DNA of 64,000 nt from Curtobacterium flaccumfaciens (GCF_004361695.1 NZ_SNVW01000003.1:351227-415226), one strand, 5' to 3'. Counted from the first letter of the stretch, positions 54,093 through 62,731 are shown. Notes: generated by a model from the sequence alone, not told the origin. Program-made: numbers and translations.

Positions 54093-54635
54093 TCAGGGCC
54101 GCCCGACGGCGACGGGCTGCAGGACCGACTCGGCGATCCGGTGTGCCGCCTGCTCGGCGGACGCGTGCGTGGTGTCCACGACCTCGGCGTCCTCGTGCAG
54201 CCAGGTGCGGGCGGCCTCGGCGTACGGTTCCATCCGGCTGAAGCGGAACGTCGACGGGCCGAGGTCGGTGTCGTGCTCGATGCGGTGCCGCAGGGTCGCC
54301 TGGTCGGTGTGCAGCACGAAGTGCCGGACCGGGATCCCGTGCCCGGCGAATCCACCGGCGATCTCGCGCCAGTACCGCTCGACCAGGACGGTCTGCGGCA
54401 TCACGAGGATGCCACCGACGTACTGCAGGACCTGCCGGGCGGTCTCCACGACGAGCGGCCGCCACGGGTCCCAGTGCTGGAAGTCGTCGGTCGCCCGGAG
54501 CGTGGGTCGGACGTCCATGAGCGTCTCGCCGACCTTCTCCGGGTCGAGCAGTCGGGCGTCGGGCAGGAGCGGCTGCAGGAGCCTGCTCGTGGTCGTCTTC
54601 CCGACGCCGTGGGTGCCGTTCAGCCACACGATCAT
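54093..54635 (-). CDS. P-loop AAA/nucleotide kinase-like protein
   Basis: A 180-residue kinase-like protein. The P-loop is IVWLNGTHGVGKTTTSRLL at the very start, then LLDPEKVGETL, and the middle carries VVETARQVLQYVGGILVMPQ and VLHTDQATLRHRI, matching the AAA_33/tunicamycin-resistance-like small kinases. It may phosphorylate a small molecule or an antibiotic. TACGGT lies 6 nt before the ATG, indicating a leaderless transcript. Confidence 0.8.
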   Translation of the reverse strand: MIVWLNGTHGVGKTTTSRLLQPLLPDARLLDPEKVGETLMDVRPTLRATDDFQHWDPWRPLVVETARQVLQYVGGILVMPQTVLVERYWREIAGGFAGHGIPVRHFVLHTDQATLRHRIEHDTDLGPSTFRFSRMEPYAEAARTWLHEDAEVVDTTHASAEQAAHRIAESVLQPVAVGRP

Positions 54636-54700
54636 GATCGGACCGTAGCGCACGAACCACCCGGTCGGGAGGGATCGCCGCAGACTGCCTCCGGGACCCG

Positions 54701-55228
54701 TCAGTCGAGGGTCGCGCGGACCGGCTCCACGACGTCCCGGTGCCGGATGGCGGCGACGCACGGGAAGCAGAGGAGGTCGCCCTCGCGGACGTCGGCGGGC
54801 AGCGGTGCGGGCAGCCGGTGGAACGGTCCGTCGGCGGTGCCGTCCGAGGGGATCACGACGTGGGTGCGGGTCGCCGGGGCGGTGCTGACGCGGCCGATCA
54901 GCCGCACCTGGTCGAGCACCGCGCACGGTGGCAGGGTCGCGTCGAGGTCGAGCAGGACGACGCCGGGCCGCGGGTGTCGGACCCGGACGACGGCGGCCAC
55001 GGCCACGCTGACCTCGCGCGGGGTCCACCCCCGGGGTCGGTAGCGCGGCGCTGCCTGGTCGGCGGTGTGCACGCACGGGGTGCCGGTGAGTGCGGCGAGG
55101 CGCAGCATCGACACGGCGGCCACCACCACGTCGTCGGTGGTGGTCGTGGTGTGCGCGGGCCAGAGGAACGGGTCCATGGGTTCCGGGAGCGACGCGCGGA
55201 GCGTCGGCAGGATCGCGGTGAGGGTCAC
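54701..55228 (-). CDS. Hypothetical protein
   Basis: A 175-residue soluble protein that I do not recognise. It has LRLAALTGTPCVHTADQAAPRY and LLDLDATLPPCAVLDQVRLIGRV, and a C-terminal EGDLLCFPCVAAIRHRDV with CxxC-like spacing (C..PC), three Cys-containing segments in all. Beta-rich pattern. Overall codon bias matches neighbours, which supports it being real. GTG start at 55228. Confidence 0.5.
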   Translation of the reverse strand: MTLTAILPTLRASLPEPMDPFLWPAHTTTTTDDVVVAAVSMLRLAALTGTPCVHTADQAAPRYRPRGWTPREVSVAVAAVVRVRHPRPGVVLLDLDATLPPCAVLDQVRLIGRVSTAPATRTHVVIPSDGTADGPFHRLPAPLPADVREGDLLCFPCVAAIRHRDVVEPVRATLD

Positions 55229-55330
55229 ACACCGACGGTGCGCCCGCCGGGCGGCCCGTCGGGGCGTCCTGACGGACTCCGTACGCCGTCGGCCCGGATC
55301 CCCACGGGATCGGGACGCGGGGAACGGGAG

Positions 55331-55372
55331 GGACGGGAGGCGCGGGGCGGTCCGGCACCGTGCCTCCCGTCC
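55331..55372. terminator. GGAGGCGCGG-type hairpin
   Basis: GGACGGGAGGCGCGG (55331-55345) pairs with CCGTGCCTCCCGTCC (55358-55372), one G-T pair, 12-nt loop. It lies downstream of the small membrane gene at 55430 on the minus strand. Confidence 0.7.
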
Positions 55373-55429
55373 GGCGGGTGCGCACCGTGGCCGCGGTGCG
55401 GACGCCGGGTCAGCGCAGATCGGACCAGG

Positions 55430-55717
55430 TCAGCGCTGCGACGACCCGGTGACGTCCACCGGTCGCTCCGGGGCACGGACGACGAGGGGCGTCGCCGCGT
55501 ACCGCCCGCGCCCGTGGCGCCGGTCGAAGACCGCGACGGACAGCAGGAGCACGCCGATGACGACCCACGCGGCGCCGACGATCCAGCGCCAGGGCTCCGA
55601 ACCGAACGCGGCGAGCGTGAGCCACAGCACGCCGAGCAGTGTCAGGCCGACGCCCTGCCAGATGCGCGGGCGGCCGACGATCGTCCGCCAGGGCTCGTTG
55701 GTGGCTTCGTTGCTCAT
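55430..55717 (-). CDS. Small two-helix membrane protein
   Basis: A 95-residue protein with two transmembrane segments (GVGLTLLGVLWLTLAAFGS and WIVGAAWVVIGVLLLSVAVF) separated by EPWR, and a basic, probably cytoplasmic tail (DRRHGRGRYA). No family recognised. TAGCCT lies 6 nt before the ATG at 55717, giving a leaderless promoter and supporting the start. Confidence 0.65.
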   Translation of the reverse strand: MSNEATNEPWRTIVGRPRIWQGVGLTLLGVLWLTLAAFGSEPWRWIVGAAWVVIGVLLLSVAVFDRRHGRGRYAATPLVVRAPERPVDVTGSSQR

Positions 55718-55745
55718 GACGGAAGGCTAGCCCGACTCGCCGGGG

Positions 55746-57773
55746 TCAGGCACGCCCGGTGACCATCGCGTCGATGGTCCGCATCGCGGTCGCGAAGATC
55801 GTGAGCACCGGGTTCACGCCCCCGTTCGTGACGTGCACCGACCCGTCGGCGACGCGGAGGTTGTCGTGCCCCCAGACCCTGCCGTACGGGTCGACGACGG
55901 AGGTCGCCGGGTCGGTCCCCGTCCGGAGCGTGCCGGCCTGGTGCTGCCCGCCGCTCGCGCCGACGACCGGGCCGTGCAGTTCCGCGACCCGGGTGGCTCC
56001 GGCGGCGCGCAGCCAGTCCCCGCTCCGCGCGCTGGTGTGGTCGCGGGCGCGGACGTCCTCGGGGTGGACGCCGCCGCTGAACCACGCCACCGGGGTGCCG
56101 TACCGGTCGGTGACGGAGGGGTCGACGCGGACCCGGGCGTCGGCCGTCGTGACCTCTTGGATGGGGCCCATGATCCGCATGCTCCGGCGGGCGAGGTCCC
56201 GCATGGCTTGCTTGCTGCCGAGGCCCGCACGGGGGATCAGTCCGGTCCCGACGAGGTACTGGTAGGTGTTCGCCGGGGTCGCGATGAACTCGTTCGCCAG
56301 GATCCCGCCGCCGACCTGCCCGTCAACGCCGTGCCGGAAGTCGGTCGTCGCGATGGACGGCCCCGGCCCGAGACCGTCGTCGACCACGTCGTCGAAGACG
56401 CCCATCGCGCCGCCGTAGACGTGCCCCTGCAGGTGGCGGCCGACCTGGTCCGTGCCGTTCCCGATGCCGTCCGGCTCGCGGTCGCTGCGGCTGTTGAGCA
56501 GCAGGCGCGCGGACTCCACGGCACCCGCGGCGACGACGACCTCGCCGGCGTCGACGTCGGTCTGCCAGTCCTGGCCGTCGACCGTGCCGACGATCGTCAC
56601 GCCGACCACCCGGCCGGTGTGGTCGGTGCGGAGCCGGGCGACCCGGCTGTCCAGCAGGATCGCGGCGTTGCCCGTCGCGAACGCCCGCGTGAGCATCGTG
56701 TTCTGGCTGCCGTTCTTCGCGTCGACCGGGCAGGCGAACCCGACGCACATGCCGCACTGCTCGCACGCCCGTCGGCCGAGGTACGGCGTCGAGTTGATGA
56801 GCAACGGGACGTGCACGGTCGAGATCCCGAGGACGTCGGCGGCGCGGGCGAGGCGCTCGCGTGCTGCCCCGGACGGCAGGGGCGGCATCGGGAACGCGCG
56901 CGCTCGGTCACCGGCCCAGAGTCCGTCGGTGTCGCCGCCGCTCACACCCACCTGCCACTCGGCCCGCTCGTACCAGGGCTCGAGCTCGTCGTACCCGAAC
57001 GGCCAGTCCGCCAGGCTGCTGCCGTCCGGTACCCCGTACGTCGACGCCATCGTGAAGTCCCGCGGACCGAACCGCCACGCCTGCGCGCCGTACACCCGGG
57101 TCCCACCGCCGGCCGTGCCCGCGTTGCCGTGCCAGCCCGGTGACGACGGTCGGAGCAGCAGACGCTCGCGCCCGTCCGACACCGTGCGCGGGTTGCCGGC
57201 GTCGGACGGTCCGGTCAGCGGTGCGACGCCCCAGTTCGACCGGGGGTTCCGGAGGTGGTCGCGGCTGAGCTCGGCGGTCCCCGGCCACGGTCCCGCCTCG
57301 ACGACGAGCACCCGACGCCCGGACTCGGCCAGGCCGCACGCGGCGACGCCCCCGCCGGCTCCGGAGCCGATCACGACCGCGTCGTAGCGGGCCTCGAGCA
57401 CCGCGGGGTGCACCACGGTCGGCCGTGCGGTCGCGACGGGTACCGGCACGCTCCACCCGTCCGGTGGTCCGGGGCGCCAGCCGACCATCGCCCAGGAGCG
57501 CTCGCCCGCGTTCCCGCCGTTCGCGGCGTCGGCGTAGTAGCCGGCGGACACGAGTTCGGCGAACCAGACGCGGTCCGGGTCGTCCTCGGCGAGGTCGTGC
57601 TCGACGACCGCGCGGAGTCGGTCCAGCCAGTCGGGCCGGTCCTCGAGGACCGTCGCCAGGAAGTCGAGCGCGCCCGCCTCGGACGCGGAGGGGTACTCGT
57701 CGGCGGGGACCACCTGGTCGACGAGCGCCCGCAGTCGCGTCGCGTGCTCGTCGACGAACGTCCGTCCCGTCAT
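55746..57773 (-). CDS. GMC oxidoreductase fused to gluconate 2-dehydrogenase subunit 3-like domain
   Basis: A 675-residue fusion. Residues 1-105 resemble gluconate 2-dehydrogenase subunit 3 (FVDEHATRLRALVDQVVPAD, LVSAGYYADAANGGN). Residues 128-675 form an FAD-dependent GMC oxidoreductase with VVIGSGAGGGVAACGLAESG (FAD loop), a Cys cluster CEQCGMCVGFACPVD, NTMLTRAFATGNAAILLDSR, and the C-terminal SVHVTNGGVNPVLTIFATA. It probably oxidises sugars or polyols. The subunit 3 gene is separate in the best-known enzyme. No cytochrome subunit is adjacent. GGAGG lies about 10 nt before the ATG. Confidence 0.9.
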   Translation of the reverse strand: MTGRTFVDEHATRLRALVDQVVPADEYPSASEAGALDFLATVLEDRPDWLDRLRAVVEHDLAEDDPDRVWFAELVSAGYYADAANGGNAGERSWAMVGWRPGPPDGWSVPVPVATARPTVVHPAVLEARYDAVVIGSGAGGGVAACGLAESGRRVLVVEAGPWPGTAELSRDHLRNPRSNWGVAPLTGPSDAGNPRTVSDGRERLLLRPSSPGWHGNAGTAGGGTRVYGAQAWRFGPRDFTMASTYGVPDGSSLADWPFGYDELEPWYERAEWQVGVSGGDTDGLWAGDRARAFPMPPLPSGAARERLARAADVLGISTVHVPLLINSTPYLGRRACEQCGMCVGFACPVDAKNGSQNTMLTRAFATGNAAILLDSRVARLRTDHTGRVVGVTIVGTVDGQDWQTDVDAGEVVVAAGAVESARLLLNSRSDREPDGIGNGTDQVGRHLQGHVYGGAMGVFDDVVDDGLGPGPSIATTDFRHGVDGQVGGGILANEFIATPANTYQYLVGTGLIPRAGLGSKQAMRDLARRSMRIMGPIQEVTTADARVRVDPSVTDRYGTPVAWFSGGVHPEDVRARDHTSARSGDWLRAAGATRVAELHGPVVGASGGQHQAGTLRTGTDPATSVVDPYGRVWGHDNLRVADGSVHVTNGGVNPVLTIFATAMRTIDAMVTGRA

Positions 57774-57865
57774 CGGTGACCGCCCTCCGGGCCGCTCCGG
57801 TGCCGCCCTCGATCACGCTACCGTTCAGCGCGACCGGTGGCGGTCGGTGGACGCGACCACGGCCT

Positions 57866-57902
57866 GGAGGCGCGGTGCGGGTCGGGCGCGCACCGTGCCT
57901 CC
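57866..57902. terminator. GGAGGCGCGG-type hairpin
   Basis: GGAGGCGCGGTGCG (57866-57879) pairs with CGCACCGTGCCTCC (57889-57902), one G-T pair, 9-nt loop. It lies downstream of the VOC gene on the minus strand and ahead of the GMC gene. Confidence 0.65.
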
Positions 57903-57910
57903 CGGCTCTG

Positions 57911-58002
57911 GTCGCGTCGTGACGTGACGTGGCTGCGGTCGCTGCTCGCGTCGCGTGCTGGCGTGGGTGCGGTCGCGTCGTGACCTGACGTCGCTGCGGT
58001 CG
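57911..58002. repeat. 31-bp direct repeat with 61-bp period
   Basis: 57911-57941 and 57972-58002 match at 29 of 31 positions, and shorter GCGGTCGC words lie between. Intergenic, after the VOC gene stop. No coding role seen. Confidence 0.7.
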
Positions 58003-58007
58003 CGTCG

Positions 58008-58376
58008 TCAGGCGCGGTCGTGGAGGGTGACGTGGTACCCGTCGGGGTCGGCGAAGGTGAACGTGCGGCCGAAGGGTCCGTCGATCGGCGCCGACACGAT
58101 CGTGTGGCCGTCCGCGACCAGGGCGTCGTGGATGTCCTGGACGCCGGTGGCGTGCAGCCAGATCGCCGCACCGATGCCGGGCTGGGGAGCGGCGTCGAGG
58201 TCGGTGCCGGGGACGACGTCCCGCAGCGCGAACGCGATCGGGGTGGTCGCGAAGACGACCGCGTGCGGCGGCCCGGCCGGCGAGCGCACGAGCCCGAGGT
58301 ACTGCTCGTAGAAGGCCTGCGACGCGTCGAGGTCGCGGGTCTGGAGGGAGATGAAGTCGGGTCCGGTGACGGGCAT
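58008..58376 (-). CDS. VOC family protein (glyoxalase-like)
   Basis: A 122-residue vicinal-oxygen-chelate fold protein with two beta-alpha-beta-beta-beta units (DFISLQTRDLDASQAFYEQYL, AAIWLHATGVQDIHDALVAD, FADPDGYHVTLHD). The first metal-ligand position, normally His in this strand, is Ser or Gln, so metal-dependent chemistry is uncertain, and sequestering of a toxic ligand is possible. AAGGAG lies upstream of the ATG. Divergent from a MarR gene with two operators in the gap. Confidence 0.85.
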   Translation of the reverse strand: MPVTGPDFISLQTRDLDASQAFYEQYLGLVRSPAGPPHAVVFATTPIAFALRDVVPGTDLDAAPQPGIGAAIWLHATGVQDIHDALVADGHTIVSAPIDGPFGRTFTFADPDGYHVTLHDRA

Positions 58377-58394
58377 GGGGTGCTCCTTGTCGTT

Positions 58395-58440
58395 GTGTCA
58401 GTCTTCTGACACGGAGCAATCTATGTCAGACTACTGACAT
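58395..58440. promoter_or_regulatory. Two matched MarR-type operators
   Basis: GTGTCAG-TCTT-CTGACAC (58395-58412) and ATGTCAG-ACTA-CTGACAT (58423-58440) share the form TGTCAG-N4-CTGACA, with 28 bp between equivalent positions. The second covers the MarR start codon at 58439. Probable autoregulation and control of the VOC gene. Confidence 0.75.
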
Positions 58441-58915
58441 GAGTCAACACGGCGACGGGATCGATCTCGACACGTCCCTCGGCTACCTGCTCAAGGAGGC
58501 AGCGAGCGCGCTCCGCTCGTCGATGGAGGCCGTGCTGCGTCCGCTCGGCATGACCATGACGCACTACTCGTGCCTCGAACTGCTCGCGCAACGACCCGGA
58601 CTCTCGAACTCGGAGCTGGCACGCGGCGCCTTCGTGACCCGGCAGTCGATGAACGTGCTGCTGCAGGCGCTCGAACGCGACGGCCTCGTGACCCGGCCGG
58701 CCGCGGCACCGGTGGGCAAGGTCCTGCCGACCCGGCTGACCCCGGCGGGGCGGCGGCAGCTCGAGCAGGCGTCCGCCGCCGTCCGCTCGGTCGAGGTCCG
58801 GATGCTGAGCAGGATGGACCAGGACGAGCAGGCGGCGGCCCTCCGGGCGTTGCGGAGCATGGTGCGGTCGTTGCGGGGGACTGCCGACGGACCGGACCGG
58901 GTCGGCCCTAGTTGA
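58439..58915 (+). CDS. MarR family transcriptional regulator
   Basis: A 158-residue MarR protein with winged helix MTMTHYSCLELLAQRPGLSNSELARGAFVTRQSMNVLLQALERDGLV, wing residues PVGKVLPTRLTPAGRRQL, and terminal dimerisation helices. It is divergent from the VOC gene, with two identical-type operators between them, so it very probably represses both. Its 3' end overlaps the convergent LCP gene by 8 bp. Confidence 0.93.
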   Translation: MSQHGDGIDLDTSLGYLLKEAASALRSSMEAVLRPLGMTMTHYSCLELLAQRPGLSNSELARGAFVTRQSMNVLLQALERDGLVTRPAAAPVGKVLPTRLTPAGRRQLEQASAAVRSVEVRMLSRMDQDEQAAALRALRSMVRSLRGTADGPDRVGPS

Positions 58916-60452
58916 TGCAGGTGCCCTGGTCGCCGTAGGCGTTGCCGACCGGCTTGGGCGACGCTGCGGGCTTGGACGGTGCGGTCGTCTTCGACGTGCC
59001 GGTGCTGCTGCCGGTTCCGGCGCTGGTGCCGGCGCCGGTGCTGGTTCCGGTGCCCGTTCCGCTCGGTGCGCTCGTCGCGACGGTGTGGCCGTCCGTGCCG
59101 AGCACGAGGGTCACGCCGGACACGGACGTGGACAGGACGGCCGTCGCTCCCGGCACGACCGCCGCGACGGCCTTCGCCTGGGCCTCCTGGCCCTTCGGGT
59201 ACTCGATCACCGTCGCGCTCGTCGTGGTGGTGTCCGACGGTGCGCCGACGACGAAGCCCTTCGCGGTCAGCGCCGCCGAGGCCGCCGTCGCGCCGCCGGG
59301 CGTCGAGCCGCCGTTCTGCACCGAGACGTGGACCGTCGACGGGGCCGCGGCGCGTGCGGACGCGTACGCGGGCGGAGCACCGACGATGCTCTGGATGAAC
59401 GCCGGCATCGCGGCGAAGTCGACCGCCACGGTCGAGTAGCCGTCGATCATCGGCGTGCCCGAGGTCGGGATCGCCGTGGACCGGATCGCCGACAGGTCGA
59501 TGCCCCGGAACGTGTTGAGCAGGCTCGGGATGCTCAGACCGTCGTCGATCTGGATCGAGTCGCCCACCCCGTGCAGCAGGTCCGAGACCTTGACCGGGTT
59601 GAGGAGGGTGTCGGCGGACAGCGCCTTGCGGGCCTCCTGCGACAGGAAGTACTGCTGCCGGACCTCGCGGTCGAGGTCGCCGCGCGGCAGGCCGTCCCGC
59701 TGCCGCACGAACGACAGGGCCTGGGAGGCGTTCAGCGTCGACTTCCCCGCGGGCAGGTCGACGTTCGAGTTGGGGTCGTGGACCGCCTCGTTGAGGCAGA
59801 CGTCGACCGGGCCGAGCGCCTTCACGAGCTGGTAGAAGCCGAGCAGGGAGACCCGCACGAAGTGGTCGATCGTCAGGCCGCTCATGTTCTCGATCGTCTG
59901 CATGAGCAGGCGCATCCCGCCGGCGTCCCCGCCGCCGTTCGCCGCGCCGTCCGAGAACGCGCTGTTGAGCTTGAAGGTGCCGTGCCCCGGGATCTGCACC
60001 CACGAGTCGCGCGGGAACGAGATCATCGTCGCGCTGCCGCCGCCGGCCGGGATGTGCAGGACGATCATCGAGTCCGTGTTCGTCGCACCGCCGTCGAGCT
60101 GCGTGCCGAGCTCGGCGAGCTCCTGCGGCGTGGCGTCCGCCGGGCGGTGGTCGTCACCCACGAGCAGGATGTTCTGCGCCGCACCGTCGGCATCGGGCCG
60201 GGGCGAGGACGATCCGTGCGGCAGCGCGATGTGCACCTTCGTCACGCTGTCGTCGAGCTGCGCGTACGACCACGCGGCGTAGCCCCCGGTGAGGACGAGC
60301 GCCATCGCGAGGACGCCGCCGATCGCGGGGAACACCATCCGGAGGCCGCTGCGGCGCTGGCGGCCGTGGCGGACGGCGGTGCGGCGGCCGCGCCCGGTCG
60401 GGTGCGACCCGGTGGCAGTCGGGACCGGCGGCTCGAGGGGGTCGTCGTTCAT
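58908..60452 (-). CDS. LytR-CpsA-Psr (LCP) family protein with LytR_C domain
   Basis: A 514-residue envelope enzyme with a basic cytoplasmic N-terminus, an anchor helix (about 38-62, MVFPAIGGVLAMALVLTGGY), the LCP domain (NILLVGDDHRPA, NTDSMIVLHIPAGGGSATMISFPRDSWV, ALSFVRQRDGLPRGDLDREVRQQYFL) and a LytR_C domain (about 375-455). Conserved Arg/Asp residues are present. LCP proteins attach undecaprenyl-linked glycopolymers to peptidoglycan. The Ser/Thr/Gly tail ends in GDQGTCIN. TAGGTT lies 6 nt before the ATG (leaderless). Confidence 0.95.
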   Translation of the reverse strand: MNDDPLEPPVPTATGSHPTGRGRRTAVRHGRQRRSGLRMVFPAIGGVLAMALVLTGGYAAWSYAQLDDSVTKVHIALPHGSSSPRPDADGAAQNILLVGDDHRPADATPQELAELGTQLDGGATNTDSMIVLHIPAGGGSATMISFPRDSWVQIPGHGTFKLNSAFSDGAANGGGDAGGMRLLMQTIENMSGLTIDHFVRVSLLGFYQLVKALGPVDVCLNEAVHDPNSNVDLPAGKSTLNASQALSFVRQRDGLPRGDLDREVRQQYFLSQEARKALSADTLLNPVKVSDLLHGVGDSIQIDDGLSIPSLLNTFRGIDLSAIRSTAIPTSGTPMIDGYSTVAVDFAAMPAFIQSIVGAPPAYASARAAAPSTVHVSVQNGGSTPGGATAASAALTAKGFVVGAPSDTTTTSATVIEYPKGQEAQAKAVAAVVPGATAVLSTSVSGVTLVLGTDGHTVATSAPSGTGTGTSTGAGTSAGTGSSTGTSKTTAPSKPAASPKPVGNAYGDQGTCIN

Positions 60453-60536
60453 GGGGAGAACCTAGGGTCGGTCGCTGCACACCAGACGGTGGTGGTCTGA
60501 GCTGATGTTCAGCGAGCCACACCGTAGAGTTCCGGG

Positions 60537-61163
60537 GTGATGCGCGCTCGTCAGGACCACCGTCGCGGCTCCCGGCTGGTCCACACCCTGCTCGGCACCA
60601 CTCTCGTCGCCGTCGTCGGTGTGCTGCCCGCACTGTCCGTCGCGACCCCCGCCTCGGCGCACTCGGCACTCACCGCCAGTGATCCCGCCGAGGGGGCGAC
60701 CGTCTCGGCGGACCTCGAGCGCGTCACGCTCACCTTCTCCGAGGCGCCGCTCGCCGGCCTCGACGCCGGGCTCCGGATCGAGGTCCGCGACGCCGCCGGG
60801 ACCGACGAGTCCACCGGCGAGGTCACGGTCAGCAGGGACACCATGTCGAAGGCCGTCGGCCTCTCCGCGGGGCCGCACACCGTGCTCTGGCGGTACGTCT
60901 CGCCGGACGGACACCCGATCGACGGTCAGGTGGCGTTCACCGTGACGGCTGCTGCGCCGTCGCCCACGTCGTCGTCCGCTGCGTCGTCGCCCGCTGCATC
61001 GTCGCCGTCGTCGTCCGCCGCGTCCGCCACCGCGTCACCGTCCGTGTCGTCCGCCTCGATCGCGCCGTCGGGCCCGTTCCCCTGGGTGCTCGGCACGGTC
61101 GTCGTCGTCCTGCTCGCCGCGGGTGCGGCCACGCTCATCGTGCGTCGGCGCCGTCGAGTGTGA
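60537..61163 (+). CDS. CopC domain protein, secreted and C-terminally anchored
   Basis: A 208-residue protein with a signal peptide (about 14-42, ending SVATPASA), then a CopC beta-sandwich starting at the mature His (HSALTASDPAEGATV), with VTLTFSEAPLAGLD and SPDGHPIDGQVAFTV. The N-terminal His and the later His are the usual Cu(II) ligands. A long Ser/Ala/Pro linker (about 140-180) leads to a C-terminal helix and basic tail. It probably buffers copper at the membrane outer face. GTG start with TAGAGT 6 nt upstream. It overlaps the convergent SDR gene by 29 bp. Confidence 0.9.
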   Translation: MMRARQDHRRGSRLVHTLLGTTLVAVVGVLPALSVATPASAHSALTASDPAEGATVSADLERVTLTFSEAPLAGLDAGLRIEVRDAAGTDESTGEVTVSRDTMSKAVGLSAGPHTVLWRYVSPDGHPIDGQVAFTVTAAAPSPTSSSAASSPAASSPSSSAASATASPSVSSASIAPSGPFPWVLGTVVVVLLAAGAATLIVRRRRRV

Positions 61164-61875
61164 TGCCCGTCGCTCCCTGGAGCGCGTCGACGAGGTCGTC
61201 GCGGAAGCGACGGTCGCGAGCCGCGGGGTGCGGCTTCTGCTGCGCTCCGCGGAACCAGTAACCGCCCGTCACGGTTGCATTCGGATCGGTCACCAGGTCC
61301 TGTTGCGTGCGGTGACCGAGCGCGAAGTCGTCCGGTGCGCCGGCGCCGCCCATCTTCGTCGGCACCCAGCCCGGGTCGACCGCGTTGCTCAGCACACCGG
61401 GCCGGCGCTCCGCCACCGCGAGGGTCAACGCCGTCACGAACAGCTTGCTGTCCGAGTACGTGTTCGTCGCCGAGCCGCCGTCCCAGTCGACCCCGTCGAG
61501 CTGCGGACGGCCCCCGCGGTGCATGCCGCTGCTCAGGTACACGTGCCGAGTGGGAGTGCGGAGCAGGGCAGTGAAGAGGTACGGCGCGACGACGTTCACG
61601 GGGATCACCGACCGCCCGGAGAGCACGCCGGCGTTGTGCACGACGGCGTCGATCGGCGCACCGGCATCGAGCTCGCGTGCGGCCGCGACGACGGCGTCTC
61701 GGTCGGCCAGGTCGACGACGCTCAGGGCAGCGCCGCGCTCGACCAGGTCGGCGACCGCTCGGGCACGGTCGGGGGTGCGGGCGTGCACGACCACGTCGTG
61801 CCCGGCGTGGAGGAGTGCGTCGGCGGTCGCGCGGCCGAGGCCGTCGGTCGAGCCGGTGACGAGGATGCGGGACAT
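61135..61875 (-). CDS. SDR family oxidoreductase
   Basis: A 246-residue short-chain dehydrogenase. The cofactor motif is ILVTGSTDGLGRATADALL, with VVHNAGVLSG, Ser strand HVYLSSGMHRGG, and catalytic Tyr/Lys in TYSDSKLFVTAL (YxxxK). It is of the retinol-dehydrogenase-like type common in actinobacteria. CATGCT lies 6 nt before the ATG, suggesting a leaderless transcript. The 3' end overlaps the CopC gene by 29 bp. Confidence 0.9.
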   Translation of the reverse strand: MSRILVTGSTDGLGRATADALLHAGHDVVVHARTPDRARAVADLVERGAALSVVDLADRDAVVAAARELDAGAPIDAVVHNAGVLSGRSVIPVNVVAPYLFTALLRTPTRHVYLSSGMHRGGRPQLDGVDWDGGSATNTYSDSKLFVTALTLAVAERRPGVLSNAVDPGWVPTKMGGAGAPDDFALGHRTQQDLVTDPNATVTGGYWFRGAQQKPHPAARDRRFRDDLVDALQGATGITLDGADAR

Positions 61876-61909
61876 CGTCCCAGCATGCCCGCCGCCCGGG
61901 GTGCTTCGT

Positions 61910-62149
61910 TCACCGAGGCAGGCGCTCGCCTGGGACTGCCCGTCGTCCGATGGCGAGCCATGCGACCGCCCCGAGGATCGGTACCACGACGATCAGCGCG
62001 ACCCACGCGACGGCAAGCCACGGAGACAGACGGGGGGCGGTTCGACTGAGCGACACGAGGGCGACGACGACGAGCGCCACGGACGCGATCGCCACGACGG
62101 ACCACGTGACGTCGTAGATCTGCGGGATCACGGGGTTGTTCGTCTCCAT
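61910..62149 (-). CDS. PLDc N-terminal domain-like small membrane protein
   Basis: A 79-residue protein with two helices (TWSVVAIASVALVVVALVSL and LAVAWVALIVVVPILGAVAWL). The segment VPILGAVAWLAIGRR closely follows the Phospholipase_D N-terminal (PLDc_N) pattern, usually W-hydrophobic-PxxGxxxYF. Only the membrane domain is present, as in many small actinobacterial proteins. TAGCGT lies 7 nt before the ATG. Confidence 0.75.
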   Translation of the reverse strand: METNNPVIPQIYDVTWSVVAIASVALVVVALVSLSRTAPRLSPWLAVAWVALIVVVPILGAVAWLAIGRRAVPGERLPR

Positions 62150-62163
62150 TGCATGGACGCTAG

Positions 62164-62331
62164 CGCAGGAGATCCCCGGCGACGACGTTCCACAGCCGAG
62201 CGCGGAAGGACGAAGGAGAGTTCTGGGGACGCCAGATCACTCCGGAGCTGACGCGGTTCATCGGATGCGGACTCTTCCTCGGAGGCCTCATCGCAGCAGT
62301 GACGCTGGTCGTCCGACTCCTCAGGCGCTGA
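62164..62331 (+). pseudogene. Possible start-less remnant of a membrane protein gene
   Basis: An open frame of 55 codons plus stop, beginning right after a TAG, with no ATG or GTG near its 5' end. It encodes a polar part (EFWGRQITPELTRFIG) followed by a convincing C-terminal membrane helix (LFLGGLIAAVTLVVRLLRR). It may be the 3' relic of a truncated gene. The rest of 62150-62429 shows nothing else recognisable. Confidence 0.3.
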
Positions 62332-62429
62332 CGAGTCAGTCGCCCGCTCGAGGATCGGCCACCGAGACCCACATCCTTCGACCAACCTGGGGCCGGCCCT
62401 GTTCTCGTCCACGTACGTACCATCAACGC

Positions 62430-62684
62430 GTGAAGTGGTTCGTCGGACTCTCCTGGCTTCTTGGGCTGCCGTTCCTCGGACTCGCCGGGGTCGCAATCAC
62501 CCTCATCGCCTCTGCCCACGGAGACGTCGGCCGCATTCTCGAGGGATGCCTCTTCGCTGCTGGCGCTGCAGCGTGCGCCACTGTGATGGGCCTTGCGCAA
62601 CGAGCAGGCATGAATCGCGGGGCGGACGAAGCGATCGAGCGCAGTGCGAGATGGGATGCCCAGGAAGATCGTGGCGAAGGATGA
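62430..62684 (+). CDS. Small membrane protein
   Basis: An 84-residue protein with a helix at the N-terminus (WFVGLSWLLGLPFLGLAGVAITLIA) and a second (GRILEGCLFAAGAAACATVMGLA), then a charged tail. No family recognised. GTG start at 62430 with TACCAT 6 nt upstream, a good leaderless promoter. The local base composition is less GC-rich than upstream. Confidence 0.6.
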   Translation: MKWFVGLSWLLGLPFLGLAGVAITLIASAHGDVGRILEGCLFAAGAAACATVMGLAQRAGMNRGADEAIERSARWDAQEDRGEG

Positions 62685-62731
62685 CGCCGGGCAAGACCTC
62701 GTTCGGTCGACGATCGTTTGACGAGACGGCT

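Noticed and set aside
57911..58002. tRNA or small RNA gene in the repeat region
   Set aside because: The two 31-bp repeats show no cloverleaf or promoter, only direct repetition.
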